The position numbers were made by a program, and so were the translations under genes. Below are positions 24,133-32,924 of a stretch of DNA of 41,927 nt, piece after piece. Position 1 is the stretch's first letter; the number at the start of each line of letters is the position of its first letter. Origin of the DNA: CAZJJZ01 sp964546505 (GTDB lineage Bacteria > Patescibacteriota > Gracilibacteria > UBA1369); assembly GCA_964546505.1 (NCBI GenBank), contig CAZJJZ010000010.1, forward strand, positions 1-41,927, in the 5' to 3' direction. The notes below the pieces were generated by a model. It was given only the letters and a program-made list of their open reading frames with translations, did no database searches and had not been told where the DNA came from.

Positions 24133-25700
24133 TGGAATATTTTATCAGCGTAATAGTTTTGTTGATTGCAGCCGGAGTGGGTTATTTCGCCTACTTGAAA
24201 TTCGTGCGCAGTAATCCGGAAGAGTTGCTGATTCAAAAACGTCAACAAGCCGAACAACTAATCAACAAGGCCAAGCAAGAAGCCCAGGAGTTTCAAAAAC
24301 AACTACAACAAGATCTTCAGAATCGTCAAAAGCGCCTGATCGATTTGACTGAAAAGCACAAAGTCACCGAGCAGAAGGCGGAAAAAAACCTGGAGCAGCT
24401 GAATCAACGTTGGCAAAGCAAGGATGTGTACAATCAGACTCTACAGGCTAATTTAGCCAAAGAACAAGCAGCGATATCACAGTTAGAGGCGGAGGTACGC
24501 CAGTTTAAAGAGGACTATTTAAATCGCTTGGCTGTTCATTATGGCAAATCTCTTGATCAACTCAAGGACGATTTATTGGGAGATCTTGCCGAGGATTTGT
24601 CTCTTGCTCGTCAAACCAGAATGGCGCGCCTGGAAGAAAATTTGGAAAATCAAAAAGTTGCAACGGCCAGAAATTTGCTGGTTGAAGCGGTTTATCGTTA
24701 CTCTGATGAAAGTTCGGTGGAGAAAAAAACTTCGGTTATCCCTGTTTCACGTGAAGAAACCAAGGCTAAAATTATTGGTAAAAACGCTGAGCTGATACGT
24801 TTGATAGAAGATAAGACTGGCGTAAACATCATCTTTGAAGAAGGTAAAAAAGGGATTTTGGTTACTCACTATGATTTGGTGCGCAGGCACTGGGCCAAAG
24901 AAACGATTATTAAACTGATGCGCGACAAAAATCTGGATTTGTCCAAGGTTATGCGCAGACTCAAAGAAACTGCCCAGGAGGTGAAAAAACAGTTGGTCGA
25001 TATTGGTGATGAGGTGGTCAAAAAGCTGCGCTTGCAACACCGTCAATTCCCCAATGAATTCAAAGAAATTCTCGGCCGACTCAAATACCGCACCAGTTAT
25101 GGGCAAAATATCTTACGTCACTGTTTTGAGGTTGGTTATTTCACTTTGATGATTGGAAATGAACTTAATCTCAACGAAGAAATCTGTAAAATTGGTGGTT
25201 TTTTCCACGATCTTGGCAAGGCCATTGATCAGGAAGATGGTCGTCCACACGATGTGTTGACCAAAGAAATTATGGAGCGTTTCAACTTTTCCTGGGAAGA
25301 AATTCACGCCGCCTGGACACATCACGACTCAGAACCAATCCGTACGCCTGAAGCGTTACTGGTCAAAGCTGCGGATGCTCTTTCTGCCGGCCGTCCAGGC
25401 GCTCGACAAGAAACCCTGGAAAAATATTTAGCCAGAATCATGGCGCTGGAAAGCATTGCCAACTCTTATCAAGGCGTCAACAAAAGCTACGCTATTTCCG
25501 GTGGAAGAGAACTACGCATTCTATTGGATTCTAAACAGGTCAAAGATCAGGCCATGCCGGAAATGGCCAATCAAATTGCCCAGGAAATCGAAAACAACGT
25601 TGCTTATCCGGGACAAATTAAAGTTAATGTGATTCGTCGAATAAACTACTACAAAACAGTGAAAGACAAATCCAAAAAAGCACCGACCACGTCCGCCTAA
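24132..25700 (+). CDS. rny: ribonuclease Y
   Basis: This 522-residue endoribonuclease has the complete RNase Y order. There is an N-terminal membrane anchor (residues 3-24), a long coiled coil (about 35-200), a KH RNA-binding domain (about 215-280, with AKIIGKNAELIRLIEDKTGV including the GKxxxxI loop), an HD phosphohydrolase domain (HCFEVGYFTLMIG, then GGFFHDLGKAIDQ, with HHDSEP) and the C-terminal domain. RNase Y starts bulk mRNA decay at the membrane in bacteria lacking RNase E. The metal-binding H...HD...H...D residues are all visible. The start overlaps the stop of the upstream lipoprotein gene by one base. Confidence 0.97.
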   Translation: MEYFISVIVLLIAAGVGYFAYLKFVRSNPEELLIQKRQQAEQLINKAKQEAQEFQKQLQQDLQNRQKRLIDLTEKHKVTEQKAEKNLEQLNQRWQSKDVYNQTLQANLAKEQAAISQLEAEVRQFKEDYLNRLAVHYGKSLDQLKDDLLGDLAEDLSLARQTRMARLEENLENQKVATARNLLVEAVYRYSDESSVEKKTSVIPVSREETKAKIIGKNAELIRLIEDKTGVNIIFEEGKKGILVTHYDLVRRHWAKETIIKLMRDKNLDLSKVMRRLKETAQEVKKQLVDIGDEVVKKLRLQHRQFPNEFKEILGRLKYRTSYGQNILRHCFEVGYFTLMIGNELNLNEEICKIGGFFHDLGKAIDQEDGRPHDVLTKEIMERFNFSWEEIHAAWTHHDSEPIRTPEALLVKAADALSAGRPGARQETLEKYLARIMALESIANSYQGVNKSYAISGGRELRILLDSKQVKDQAMPEMANQIAQEIENNVAYPGQIKVNVIRRINYYKTVKDKSKKAPTTSA

Positions 25701-25721
25701 CATCGCAACCTTATCTGCTCA

Positions 25722-26657
25722 ATGATGGAAACAAATCAACCAATTTTAGACATAATTATTGTTGGAGCCGGACCGGCGGGTTTGTCGGCGGCCATTTATA
25801 CATCCAGGGCTGGTCTTTCCACCCTGATTTTTGGAGATGAAACCAAAAGTAACTTATGGAAGTCTCATGTCATCGCAAATTATTTCGCCTTCCCAGGTTC
25901 ACCAACAGGACCGGAGTTGACCAAGCAGGGCCTGGCTCAGATCAAGGCTTTTGGAGTAACTCATCTAAGAACAGAAGTAGTAGATATCAAGCCGCTCGAG
26001 CAAAATCTGTTTGAAATTAAGGACAGTACTCAACAGGTTTTTCGGTCAAAAGCAGTGATCATTGCCACTGGCCAGAGCTATGTGCTTTCCGGTATCAAAA
26101 ACGAGCAAGAATTAACCGGCAAAGGCATTTCTTATTGTGTAACCTGTGATGGCTTTTTCTTCAAAAACCAATCTTTGGCAGTGATCGGCTCCGGCGACTA
26201 TGCGGCTGAAGAGGCTCTGGAATTAACCAATTATAGTCCCAATGTCACTATACTAAGTCATGGCAAGGAGTTTAATTTTTCTCTTGAACATCAGCAAGCT
26301 CTTGCGGCCAAGCAGGTTAAACTAATGCGTACCGTACGTATTGCGGAATTTATTGGTAATGAAAAATTCACTGCACTGAAAATGATTGATGGCAAAGAAA
26401 TGAATTTTGATGGAGTTTTTATGGCTGTTGGCATTGCTGGGGCTAGCGCTTTTGCCAAAAAAATGGGAATGGAAACAGTTGGAAACTACCTTAAAATAGA
26501 CCACAACGGTCAAACCAATATCCCGGGGATTTTTGCCGCTGGTGATTGCACCGGTTCCCCCGCTCAAGTTGCCGCCAGTGTGGGAAGTGGTTGCATTGCC
26601 GCCTTAAGTGCAATAAGATTAGTAAGAGGTTTACAGATATACATTCAATACAATTAA
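25722..26657 (+). CDS. trxB: thioredoxin reductase-like flavoprotein
   Basis: This 311-residue pyridine-nucleotide disulfide oxidoreductase of the TrxB type has an FAD-binding GAGPAGLSAAIYTSRAGL motif near the N-terminus. It also has the redox pair CVTCDG (Cys139/Cys142), a second dinucleotide site VIGSGDYAAEEAL and the FAD-binding GIFAAGDCTGSP near the C-terminus. It should reduce thioredoxin with NADPH; ferredoxin- or F420-linked relatives look alike, and the second site differs slightly from the usual GGGxxAxEEA. Two adjacent ATG codons are possible starts. It lies 21 bp after rny and 10 bp before the ytxH-like gene. The VKOR at the head of the same run handles oxidation outside the membrane, while this enzyme handles reduction inside. 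Confidence 0.9.
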   Translation: MMETNQPILDIIIVGAGPAGLSAAIYTSRAGLSTLIFGDETKSNLWKSHVIANYFAFPGSPTGPELTKQGLAQIKAFGVTHLRTEVVDIKPLEQNLFEIKDSTQQVFRSKAVIIATGQSYVLSGIKNEQELTGKGISYCVTCDGFFFKNQSLAVIGSGDYAAEEALELTNYSPNVTILSHGKEFNFSLEHQQALAAKQVKLMRTVRIAEFIGNEKFTALKMIDGKEMNFDGVFMAVGIAGASAFAKKMGMETVGNYLKIDHNGQTNIPGIFAAGDCTGSPAQVAASVGSGCIAALSAIRLVRGLQIYIQYN

Positions 26658-26667
26658 CCTAACAACT

Positions 26668-26958
26668 ATGTTTTTCAAGAAAAAACCGGAGAAGAAAAAA
26701 CAGGGCAGTTTGGATAAAGTTGTGACTGGTGTCATTTTAGGCGCCGCAATTGGTTCTGTTTTAGGCGTTGGTTTTGCTCCTAAAAAAGGTCAAGAAACTC
26801 GTAAAGACATTACCAAAAAAGCGAATCGCTTTTGGACAGGCGTTAAGGAGAAATTTAGCAAAAAGAAAGGCAATGTGCCCGCCGCAAACTCCAAACCGAT
26901 GATCAGTCAAAAAAAAGTTGTACCCAAAACAACACGCGTTTTCCCCAATGAGAATTAA
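26668..26958 (+). CDS. YtxH-like small membrane protein
   Basis: This 96-residue protein has a basic N-terminus, one hydrophobic stretch (VVTGVILGAAIGSVLGVGFA) and then APKKGQETRKDITKKANRFW, the signature of the YtxH family (a gas-vesicle GvpP-like helical domain). A Lys-rich tail follows. Function in the family is poorly known; members are linked to stress responses in Firmicutes. It is packed 10 bp after trxB and 8 bp before the VanW gene, so it is part of the same transcript. Confidence 0.8.
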   Translation: MFFKKKPEKKKQGSLDKVVTGVILGAAIGSVLGVGFAPKKGQETRKDITKKANRFWTGVKEKFSKKKGNVPAANSKPMISQKKVVPKTTRVFPNEN

Positions 26959-26966
26959 ATATAACT

Positions 26967-29006
26967 ATGGGCAAGAAAAAGAATCGCCAAAACAAAAGCA
27001 ATCGCAAATCCTCAAAGTCCAAAAAAAACACTGTTGAGACAGTGGTGGTTAAACCTGAGGTTAAGCCTGTTACTGGCAAGCCCAGTATAGCAGCTTCAAC
27101 TGCGCTAGTTCCTGTAGAACAGGTAGAGAAAATAGTGGAAACCACTTTTTCCAAAAAGTTGGAAGAAATTATCACGGAGGGGAATCAGCACACTCGCAAG
27201 CTTTTCGGTAAAGCGGTAATCTATTTGCAAGCTCCTCCCAAGAAACTTTACCAAAAACTCCTAGATCAAAAAGAGCAAATACAAACATTTACCATTAAGT
27301 CCGGTATTTGGATATTGAGTATTGCCATTATTGGTGGTGGCTTTGTCGGCTTGGAAGCCTGGGCCAATGATCGTATTTTGCCAAACTTACACTTGGCCGG
27401 TCAAAACCTTGGTTTACAAACAACGGCAGCAGCCGAGTTAGAAATTACCACACTGCTTAATAATTACCACCGCCAACCCATTGTTTTCCAATATCAGGGG
27501 AAGACTATAGAATTGTCCCCTCTTGAATTGGGGGTCAAATTGGATTTGCCCAAAACCCTGGCGCAAGCGGCAAATTTTTCGTTTAAAGAAAATTCTTGGA
27601 CGCTTTTGTTGGCATCCGCCATTTCCCAGCCTAGCCTAACACCGGTTTTTACTTATGATTATGATCAATTGGCAAGTAAACTGGAGTCCGCCCTTGATTT
27701 GACTAGTCAAAGAGCTCAAAGTGCCACGTTTAAGGCCGATTCGGCTGGCAAGAAAGTGGAAATTATTCCAGAAAAAGCAGGTCTACGCCTCAGTCGAACG
27801 GTTTTAGAAAATGCTCTTAGTCAGCATTTTCAAGCGCTTTCAAGTGGTGCAATCGAGTTAAGTACAGAAGTAGAAAGCCCCACCATAACAGCCTCCGAAT
27901 TGGCCAAATTTCAGGATGATCTAATGGTCAAACTGCAGAACGAGATTAATTTTCATTTTGGTGAACAGACCTGGAAAACCAAACTGATCAATCAACTAGC
28001 TTATCTTGATTTTCAGAAACAGGAAGATCAAGTCAAGATTCTAATTAAGCCGGAAATCCTCCAAGCAGCGTTCTTCAAAGAAATCTTCAGCAAAATTGAA
28101 AAGCCGACTCAGGGCGTAAAAATCACTATGGACGAGGCCAAAAAAGTTCAATTTACCGGAATGGCGGTTGATGGGGTGACGGTCAAAACCACGGAATTGC
28201 TGGCGGATTTGGTGGAAGCGGCAAACACACTCAACACTAACATCGACTTCTCTACGGAGGTTTCTGCTGCGCCAGTTGAAGTGTCGCCCGAATTAGCCGC
28301 TTTGGGCATAAATAAACTGATAGCTACCGGACATACTGCTTTCGCTGGTTCTCCTGCCAATCGACGACACAATATCCAAGTCGCCGCCAATCGATATAAT
28401 GGTGTTTTAATTGCCCCCGGAGAAACATTTTCCTTTAACGATAACCTGGGTGAGGTGGACGGCAAAAGTGGTTACAAATTGGAGTTAGTAATTAAATCAA
28501 CAGGTACAGTTCCAGAATATGGCGGCGGTGTTTGTCAGGTTTCATCGACCTTGTATAAAGGAGCTCTCCTTGCTGGCCTGCCAATTGTGGAAAGATATCC
28601 GCATTCTTATGCGGTCAGCTATTATGCGCAAATTGATGGTTATGGCCTGGATTCTACAATTTATCCCGGAGTGAAAGATTTGAAATTCGCCAACGACACA
28701 CCGGGAAGTATCTTGTTGCAAGCTGTGGTGGATGGCGATCACCTTTATATTAAAGTGTATGGCACTTCAGATGGCCGACAAGTCCGTCTGGAAAATTACC
28801 GACGCTATAATGCCCGTTCTGCTGGGGGTACAGAGCGCATTCCGACCAAAACACTGCCTACCGGTGCGACTAAGCAAATCGAAAGCGCGCACCCAGGTTT
28901 CGATGTCACTTGGGATAGAGTGATTGTCAAAGATGGCAAAGAAGTAGTGGAGAAAATTAACAGTGTTTATCGCGCCACAGCAAATCGCATCCTGGTTGGC
29001 CAATAA
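26967..29006 (+). CDS. VanW family membrane-anchored protein
   Basis: This 679-residue protein has a Lys-rich cytoplasmic N-terminus (residues 1-100) and one transmembrane helix (about 110-130, IWILSIAIIGGGFVGLEAW). Two peptidoglycan-binding-4-like domains follow (with LELGVKLDLPKTL and VEIIPEKAGLRL), then a VanW domain. The VanW part shows GETFSFNDNLG, EYGGGVCQVSSTLYKGALLA, ERYPHSYAVSYYAQIDGYGL and FANDTPGSILLQA, ending in a short G5-like tail. VanW proteins are common in Patescibacteria and Firmicutes; they are thought to act on the cell wall, and the conserved Cys/His set suggests an enzyme, though no activity is established. It is the last gene of the plus-strand run. Confidence 0.9.
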   Translation: MGKKKNRQNKSNRKSSKSKKNTVETVVVKPEVKPVTGKPSIAASTALVPVEQVEKIVETTFSKKLEEIITEGNQHTRKLFGKAVIYLQAPPKKLYQKLLDQKEQIQTFTIKSGIWILSIAIIGGGFVGLEAWANDRILPNLHLAGQNLGLQTTAAAELEITTLLNNYHRQPIVFQYQGKTIELSPLELGVKLDLPKTLAQAANFSFKENSWTLLLASAISQPSLTPVFTYDYDQLASKLESALDLTSQRAQSATFKADSAGKKVEIIPEKAGLRLSRTVLENALSQHFQALSSGAIELSTEVESPTITASELAKFQDDLMVKLQNEINFHFGEQTWKTKLINQLAYLDFQKQEDQVKILIKPEILQAAFFKEIFSKIEKPTQGVKITMDEAKKVQFTGMAVDGVTVKTTELLADLVEAANTLNTNIDFSTEVSAAPVEVSPELAALGINKLIATGHTAFAGSPANRRHNIQVAANRYNGVLIAPGETFSFNDNLGEVDGKSGYKLELVIKSTGTVPEYGGGVCQVSSTLYKGALLAGLPIVERYPHSYAVSYYAQIDGYGLDSTIYPGVKDLKFANDTPGSILLQAVVDGDHLYIKVYGTSDGRQVRLENYRRYNARSAGGTERIPTKTLPTGATKQIESAHPGFDVTWDRVIVKDGKEVVEKINSVYRATANRILVGQ

Positions 29007-29013
29007 AACCAAA

Positions 29014-29871
29014 TCAGAAAGTCGCTTTGTCTGACGTTTGCGTGCCGGCATCATTAGCCGATACAGCCAAGGGACTGTTGGTAAGATGTGCGCTTTCCAA
29101 GCCGCTATTTTTTTCCAGCTCTGCCAACATTTCTATGGCATTTTGGTTTTCTGGCCAATTACAAACAATTGCTTCCAGAATGGTTTTGGCCTCCTGTACC
29201 AGGTCTTTCTCCAGATACCAGCTGGCCAAAGTCAATCCATAGTCAATATTGGCTGAGTCTAATTCCAAAGCGCGATGAATGAATTCAAAGGCTTTTTCAT
29301 ATTCACCCAAGGCGTAATTGACTCGCGCCAAACTAAAAAATCTACCCGCTCTTTTGTCATCAAGCTCTACTGCCTTTTCATAAAACTCGCGCGATTCCTG
29401 CAAACGTTCTTGGTTGAATAAAGCCAATCCCAGATTGCTATGATAAACCGCCTCATCTGGCCTAGCTACCACCAATTTACGAAAAAACAGTTCCGCCTTT
29501 CCATGTTGTTCCAGCTTCAAATAAATGGAACCCAAACGCGCATGCGCTTCCACATGGGATGGATTCATGGAAATAGACTGAATCAGTAGTTTCTCGGCCT
29601 CCTTCAAATCCCCCTTACGCAAAGCCTGTTCAGCCCTTTTATAAAAACTTTCTCCTTTAATCACTAACTTAGGCTCAATACTCGTAGGATCGGGAATCAT
29701 TTCTTTGACGGTCACCTCGTGGTCTTCTTTTTCCAGCTTTTTGGCTAGCAAGTTTTCCACCTTAATCCCCATTTTCCCAAATAAATTGATTTTTTTCTGC
29801 AAATGCCAGCGGTGAAAAAAAATAAACGCCAGCACCAAGCTGCAAACGATGATAATAATGGTTTCAATCAT
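29014..29871 (-). CDS. membrane-anchored tetratricopeptide repeat protein
   Basis: This 285-residue protein has an N-terminal membrane helix (ETIIIIVCSLVLAFIFF) followed by cytoplasmic TPR units from about residue 75 to 240. Recognisable repeats include FYKRAEQALRKGDLKEAEKL, HARLGSIYLKLEQHGKAELF, YHSNLGLALFNQERLQESRE and FFSLARVNYALGEYEKAFEF. It has a short Ser/Thr tail. TPR proteins scaffold complexes; no partner is indicated. The start overlaps the stop of holB by 4 bp (ATGA). It is convergent with the VanW gene, with only 7 bp between them. Confidence 0.9.
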   Translation of the reverse strand: MIETIIIIVCSLVLAFIFFHRWHLQKKINLFGKMGIKVENLLAKKLEKEDHEVTVKEMIPDPTSIEPKLVIKGESFYKRAEQALRKGDLKEAEKLLIQSISMNPSHVEAHARLGSIYLKLEQHGKAELFFRKLVVARPDEAVYHSNLGLALFNQERLQESREFYEKAVELDDKRAGRFFSLARVNYALGEYEKAFEFIHRALELDSANIDYGLTLASWYLEKDLVQEAKTILEAIVCNWPENQNAIEMLAELEKNSGLESAHLTNSPLAVSANDAGTQTSDKATF

Positions 29872-30788
29872 AAGCTGATCATAAATTGTTCTAATAGTAA
29901 ACGACTATTGGCGTTGGTTTCATTGAGCCTCTTGATTTTAAAGAGCTTATCCAGTGCGAGCAAATAATTTTCCTGTTCTTTGGCGGTAGCGCTTGTCAGC
30001 AAATATTCCCGTAAAAAAATGGTAACTATGTCTATGAAAATATTTACCAATAAGGGGTCGGTATGAATTTGACTAATCAAGCTGAAGGCGGGAGTGAGAC
30101 GCTTGGCTTTCAAAAATTCTTCAATTTGGACAAAGATATTATTGTAAGCCTCCAACATGTCATCATTTGTCAGTAATTTCAGGGCCAAGGCAATTCTACC
30201 CTGAGCTAATTTGGTCACTCGCTCCAATTTAGTTTTATCAACAATCCTAAATCGATTACTCAGAGTGCTGAGCATCTCGGACGGAGTTAATAGCGTAAAT
30301 TCAATTTTCCGTAGACGTGAATGGATGGTTTCCAAAACCGCCTGGGGCTGCGAAGATGTAAAGATGAATTTTACTTTGTGAGGTGGCTCCTCCAGCATTT
30401 TCAGCATGGCATTTGCGGCTTCCAGAGTTAATTTATCAATATCCTCCATCACCAAGACCCTGAATGTAGCTGTTCCGGACATGTTCAAATTATCCAATAA
30501 TTGTCTTACTGGTTCTATTTTCCAAGTGGCTTCGGTGCCTATTCTCCCGATTGTGGTATCCATATGTGCTCCTTTAACAATCAATCCAGCTATCTTTTCG
30601 GCTTCTTCAGGAGCCAAACTAGCGGTCTGTAAGGCTTTGGCGAATTCAATAGCAATAGTCATTTTCCCGCAATCAGCCGGTCCGCAAAACAAATAGCCAT
30701 GAGCTAAATTATTGTTTTTCAAATCAGCTTGCAGCAGTTCTAGTGCTTTGGAATTTCCCACAATTTGATCAAACATATTGGCTTGCAT
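29868..30788 (-). CDS. holB: DNA polymerase III delta' subunit (clamp loader)
   Basis: This 306-residue AAA+ protein begins FDQIVGNSKALELLQADLKN, followed by AHGYLFCGPADCGKMTIAIE (Walker A-like GPADCGKMT). VLVMEDIDKLTLEAANAMLKMLEEPP contains the Walker B and sensor region typical of delta'/DnaX proteins, and FTSSQPQAVLETIHSRLRKIEF contains the SRC-like element, here SRL. The Cys cluster of E. coli delta' is absent. The protein loads the beta clamp. The start is ATG 30786-30788; the downstream ATG at 30776 (MFDQIVGN) is also possible. An extended -10 TGCTATAAT lies about 16 bp upstream, implying a very short leader. Confidence 0.9.
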   Translation of the reverse strand: MQANMFDQIVGNSKALELLQADLKNNNLAHGYLFCGPADCGKMTIAIEFAKALQTASLAPEEAEKIAGLIVKGAHMDTTIGRIGTEATWKIEPVRQLLDNLNMSGTATFRVLVMEDIDKLTLEAANAMLKMLEEPPHKVKFIFTSSQPQAVLETIHSRLRKIEFTLLTPSEMLSTLSNRFRIVDKTKLERVTKLAQGRIALALKLLTNDDMLEAYNNIFVQIEEFLKAKRLTPAFSLISQIHTDPLLVNIFIDIVTIFLREYLLTSATAKEQENYLLALDKLFKIKRLNETNANSRLLLEQFMISL

Positions 30789-30803
30789 CAGTTAGGCGGA
30801 GGC

Positions 30804-30812
30804 ATTATAGCA
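30804..30812 (-). promoter_or_regulatory. extended -10 promoter of holB-TPR operon
   Basis: On the minus strand TGCTATAAT contains a perfect TATAAT (30804-30809) with the TGn extension. No convincing -35 is visible. The expected start is about 9 nt before the holB ATG. Confidence 0.5.
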
Positions 30813-30880
30813 TAAAAAAATATCTTTACACCTCAAATAAATAGCCTAAATTGAAAGGGCAATTATAAAATTCATTCACT

Positions 30881-31645
30881 ATGAACAAAAAAACGACTTT
30901 GTTACTTGGTTGTGCTACGCTAATGACGCTTTCCGCCTGCGCCGGAACTGCTAGCCCGGCTCAAACAGGCAGTCAAACCACGCCTTCTGCCAAAACAACC
31001 ATTGCCAGTCAAACTGTCACAGACTCCAGCACAACCAAAGTGGGTCAAATTATTACCGATAACGACGAATCAACAGCGTCCAGTAGTACAACTTCAAATT
31101 CTTCAACCACAACCACCATCATGAATAAAGAACAACAACTCGCGGCAGCTCAAAAAGGTGACACCGTAGTGCTGATGAACACCAGCTTGGGTGAAATTAA
31201 AATCAAACTGTTTTCCAAAGAGGTTCCAGAAACAGTCAAAAATTTCATCGAATTGGCCAAAGCCGGCAAATATAATAATGTCCCTTTCCACCGAGTCATC
31301 AAGGATTTCATGATTCAAGGGGGAGATTTCGAGAACAAAAACGGCACTGGCGGTTACAGCTATAAAGGTCCAGGCACAACCATCAAAGACGAAGTTAAGC
31401 CAAATTTGAAGCACTACTATGGAACTCTTTCCATGGCCAAGACAGCAGCTCCCAATAGTGGCGGTAGCCAATTCTTTATTGTATCCAGCCCGAATGGCAC
31501 TCCCTGGTTAGATGGAGTTCACACTGTTTTCGGACAGGTTTTTGAAGGAATGGACATAGTAGAAAAAATCCAATCCACCGAAACTGATGCTATGGATCGT
31601 CCACTACAAGAAATTACCATCCAGAGCATTGAAATTGAACAATAA
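30881..31645 (+). CDS. lipoprotein peptidyl-prolyl cis-trans isomerase (cyclophilin)
   Basis: This 254-residue protein has a lipoprotein signal (LLLGCATLMTLSAC), a Ser/Thr-rich linker (residues 20-85) and a cyclophilin domain (about 100-250). Conserved segments include NFIELAKAGKYNNVPFHRVI, then KDFMIQGGDFENKNGTGG with the catalytic Arg, LSMAKTAAPNSGGSQFFI, and LDGVHTVFGQVFEGMDIVEK. It should assist folding of exported proteins at the outer face of the membrane. A TATAAA/TAAAAT -10 lies 10-17 bp upstream of the ATG, again a near-leaderless arrangement. A clear intrinsic terminator follows. Confidence 0.95.
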   Translation: MNKKTTLLLGCATLMTLSACAGTASPAQTGSQTTPSAKTTIASQTVTDSSTTKVGQIITDNDESTASSSTTSNSSTTTTIMNKEQQLAAAQKGDTVVLMNTSLGEIKIKLFSKEVPETVKNFIELAKAGKYNNVPFHRVIKDFMIQGGDFENKNGTGGYSYKGPGTTIKDEVKPNLKHYYGTLSMAKTAAPNSGGSQFFIVSSPNGTPWLDGVHTVFGQVFEGMDIVEKIQSTETDAMDRPLQEITIQSIEIEQ

Positions 31646-31661
31646 ACTCCCGAAAGACTAC

Positions 31662-31688
31662 AACCCCTGCCACAGCGGGGGTTTTTTT
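31662..31688 (+). terminator. intrinsic terminator after the cyclophilin gene
   Basis: AACCCCTGC (31662-31670) pairs with GCGGGGGTT (31675-31683), with one T-G pair, around the loop CACA, followed by a run of seven T. It could also serve transcripts arriving from the right in part, although the T-run points to the plus strand. Confidence 0.85.
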
Positions 31689-31777
31689 AATCATCCCGCA
31701 CGGAACAACTTACCCCTCCACCGCTTCTAGCTCCCGCCAGTCCAACTACTAAAAAACACCCAGCCGATTCAGCAGGG

Positions 31778-31800
31778 NNNNNNNNNNNNNNNNNNNNNNN
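31778..31800. other. scaffold gap (23 N)
   Basis: Undetermined bases between the cyclophilin terminator and the 3' end of rplT. No gene is visibly broken here; the sequence between the terminator and the gap shows no coding signal. Confidence 0.95.
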
Positions 31801-31805
31801 AAGAT

Positions 31806-32159
31806 TTATAAAGATGCTTTAGCTTTTTCAACAACCTGTTTGAAAACCTCAGGTGTTTGTACCGCCATATCAGCCAAAATTTTGCGATCAATTGCTACCT
31901 TGGCCTTCAATAAACCATAAACCAATCTTGAGTAACTGATGCCTTCAGCACGGCAACCCGCATTAATTCTGGTAATCCAAAGGCTGCGCATGTCTCTTTT
32001 CTTCAACTTGCGACCACGGTATGAATTTTGACCGGCTTTAGCAATAAAGTTTTTAGCCCATTTCACACGTGTCCTGGCTACGCGAGAATAACCTTTGGTA
32101 GCCTTGAATAGCTTTTTATGTCTTTTATGGGTAGCTACACCTCTTTTAACTCTAGTCAT
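31806..32159 (-). CDS. rplT: 50S ribosomal protein L20
   Basis: This 117-residue L20 has the basic N-terminal tail (TRVKRGVATHKRHKKLFKAT) and the globular part (NFIAKAGQNSYRGRKLKKRD, LWITRINAGCRAEGISYSRL). L20 is a primary binder of 23S rRNA and in several bacteria represses its own operon. It is the last gene of infC-rpmI-rplT, 25 bp after rpmI. There is no Shine-Dalgarno sequence. Confidence 0.98.
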   Translation of the reverse strand: MTRVKRGVATHKRHKKLFKATKGYSRVARTRVKWAKNFIAKAGQNSYRGRKLKKRDMRSLWITRINAGCRAEGISYSRLVYGLLKAKVAIDRKILADMAVQTPEVFKQVVEKAKASL

Positions 32160-32184
32160 AATACTGGAAAATTAGCGATTATAT

Positions 32185-32376
32185 TTAAGAATGGATGCGT
32201 TGTTTCAACACTTTGACCATAGGCTTGGATGCTACCTGGCCAAAAGCGCTGGATTTCTTTTGTCTCTTGGATTTGTTGACCAAAAGATGTCTTTTCGCAG
32301 GCTTATTGTAAAGAAATTTACCGGTGCCTGTTTTTTTAATGCGTTTTTTGAGTCCGCTGTGAGATTTCTGCTTCAT
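32185..32376 (-). CDS. rpmI: 50S ribosomal protein L35
   Basis: This 63-residue protein contains the L35 signature KQKSHSGLKKRIKKTGTGKF, then NKPAKRHLLVNKSKRQKKS. It is too small and basic to confuse with anything else. It lies 2 bp after infC and 25 bp before rplT, the universal order. Start at ATG, no Shine-Dalgarno sequence. Confidence 0.97.
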   Translation of the reverse strand: MKQKSHSGLKKRIKKTGTGKFLYNKPAKRHLLVNKSKRQKKSSAFGQVASKPMVKVLKQRIHS

Positions 32377-32378
32377 AG

Positions 32379-32897
32379 TTATTTCTTAGATGGAATTAAA
32401 ACCAAATGAATGGCGTTACCTTGTTTTTTTGGTGGTGATTCAAGCTGTGCGACGTCTTTCAGCATTTCCACAAACTGATTGAGCTTTTCTACGCCGAGAG
32501 CTTCATGGGCGGCTTCTCTACCCTTAAACATCATACTGACTTTCACGCTGTTTCTTTCCTCAATAAACCGTTTGGCCTGATTAGCCTTCACCTCCAAGTC
32601 ATGTCCTTCAATGCGCAGACTTAGGCGGATATTCTTCATTTCGGTCTTTTTCTGTGCCTTTTTCTGCTTTTGTTCCTGCTTGCGCAAACGATAAAGATAC
32701 TTGCCATAGTCCAGGATTTTGCAGACCGGTGGTTTGGCCAACGGGGCCACCTCAACCAAGTCCAGCTCGCTCTCCTGTGCCATTGTTAGAGCCTGTTCCA
32801 ATGAAACTTCCCCAACCTGTTCATCGTTAGCGTCAATCAGACGTACGTATGGAGCCCTGATTTGACGGTTAATACGGAGTTCTTTACTGATAGGAAT
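32379..32897 (-). CDS. infC: translation initiation factor IF-3 with a non-AUG start
   Basis: This two-domain IF-3 has the N-domain ISKELRINRQIRAPYVRLID, then ANDEQVGEVSLEQALTMA, the linker YRLRKQEQKQKKAQKKTEMK, and the C-domain IRLSLRIEGHDLEVKANQAK. An in-frame TTG at 32801 lies inside the conserved N-domain and cannot be the start. Between the in-frame stop at 32919-32921 and that TTG, the codons that could initiate are ATA (32912), ATT (32897) and ATC (32891). I use ATT, giving about 172 residues; ATC would give ISKELRIN, like B. subtilis MSKDLLVN. IF-3 discriminates against non-AUG starts, so such a codon allows autoregulation as in E. coli (AUU). It is the first gene of the infC-rpmI-rplT operon. 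Confidence 0.93.
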   Translation of the reverse strand: MPISKELRINRQIRAPYVRLIDANDEQVGEVSLEQALTMAQESELDLVEVAPLAKPPVCKILDYGKYLYRLRKQEQKQKKAQKKTEMKNIRLSLRIEGHDLEVKANQAKRFIEERNSVKVSMMFKGREAAHEALGVEKLNQFVEMLKDVAQLESPPKKQGNAIHLVLIPSKK

Positions 32898-32924
32898 TTT
32901 GTGAAAAAATATTGAGCCTCAAAA

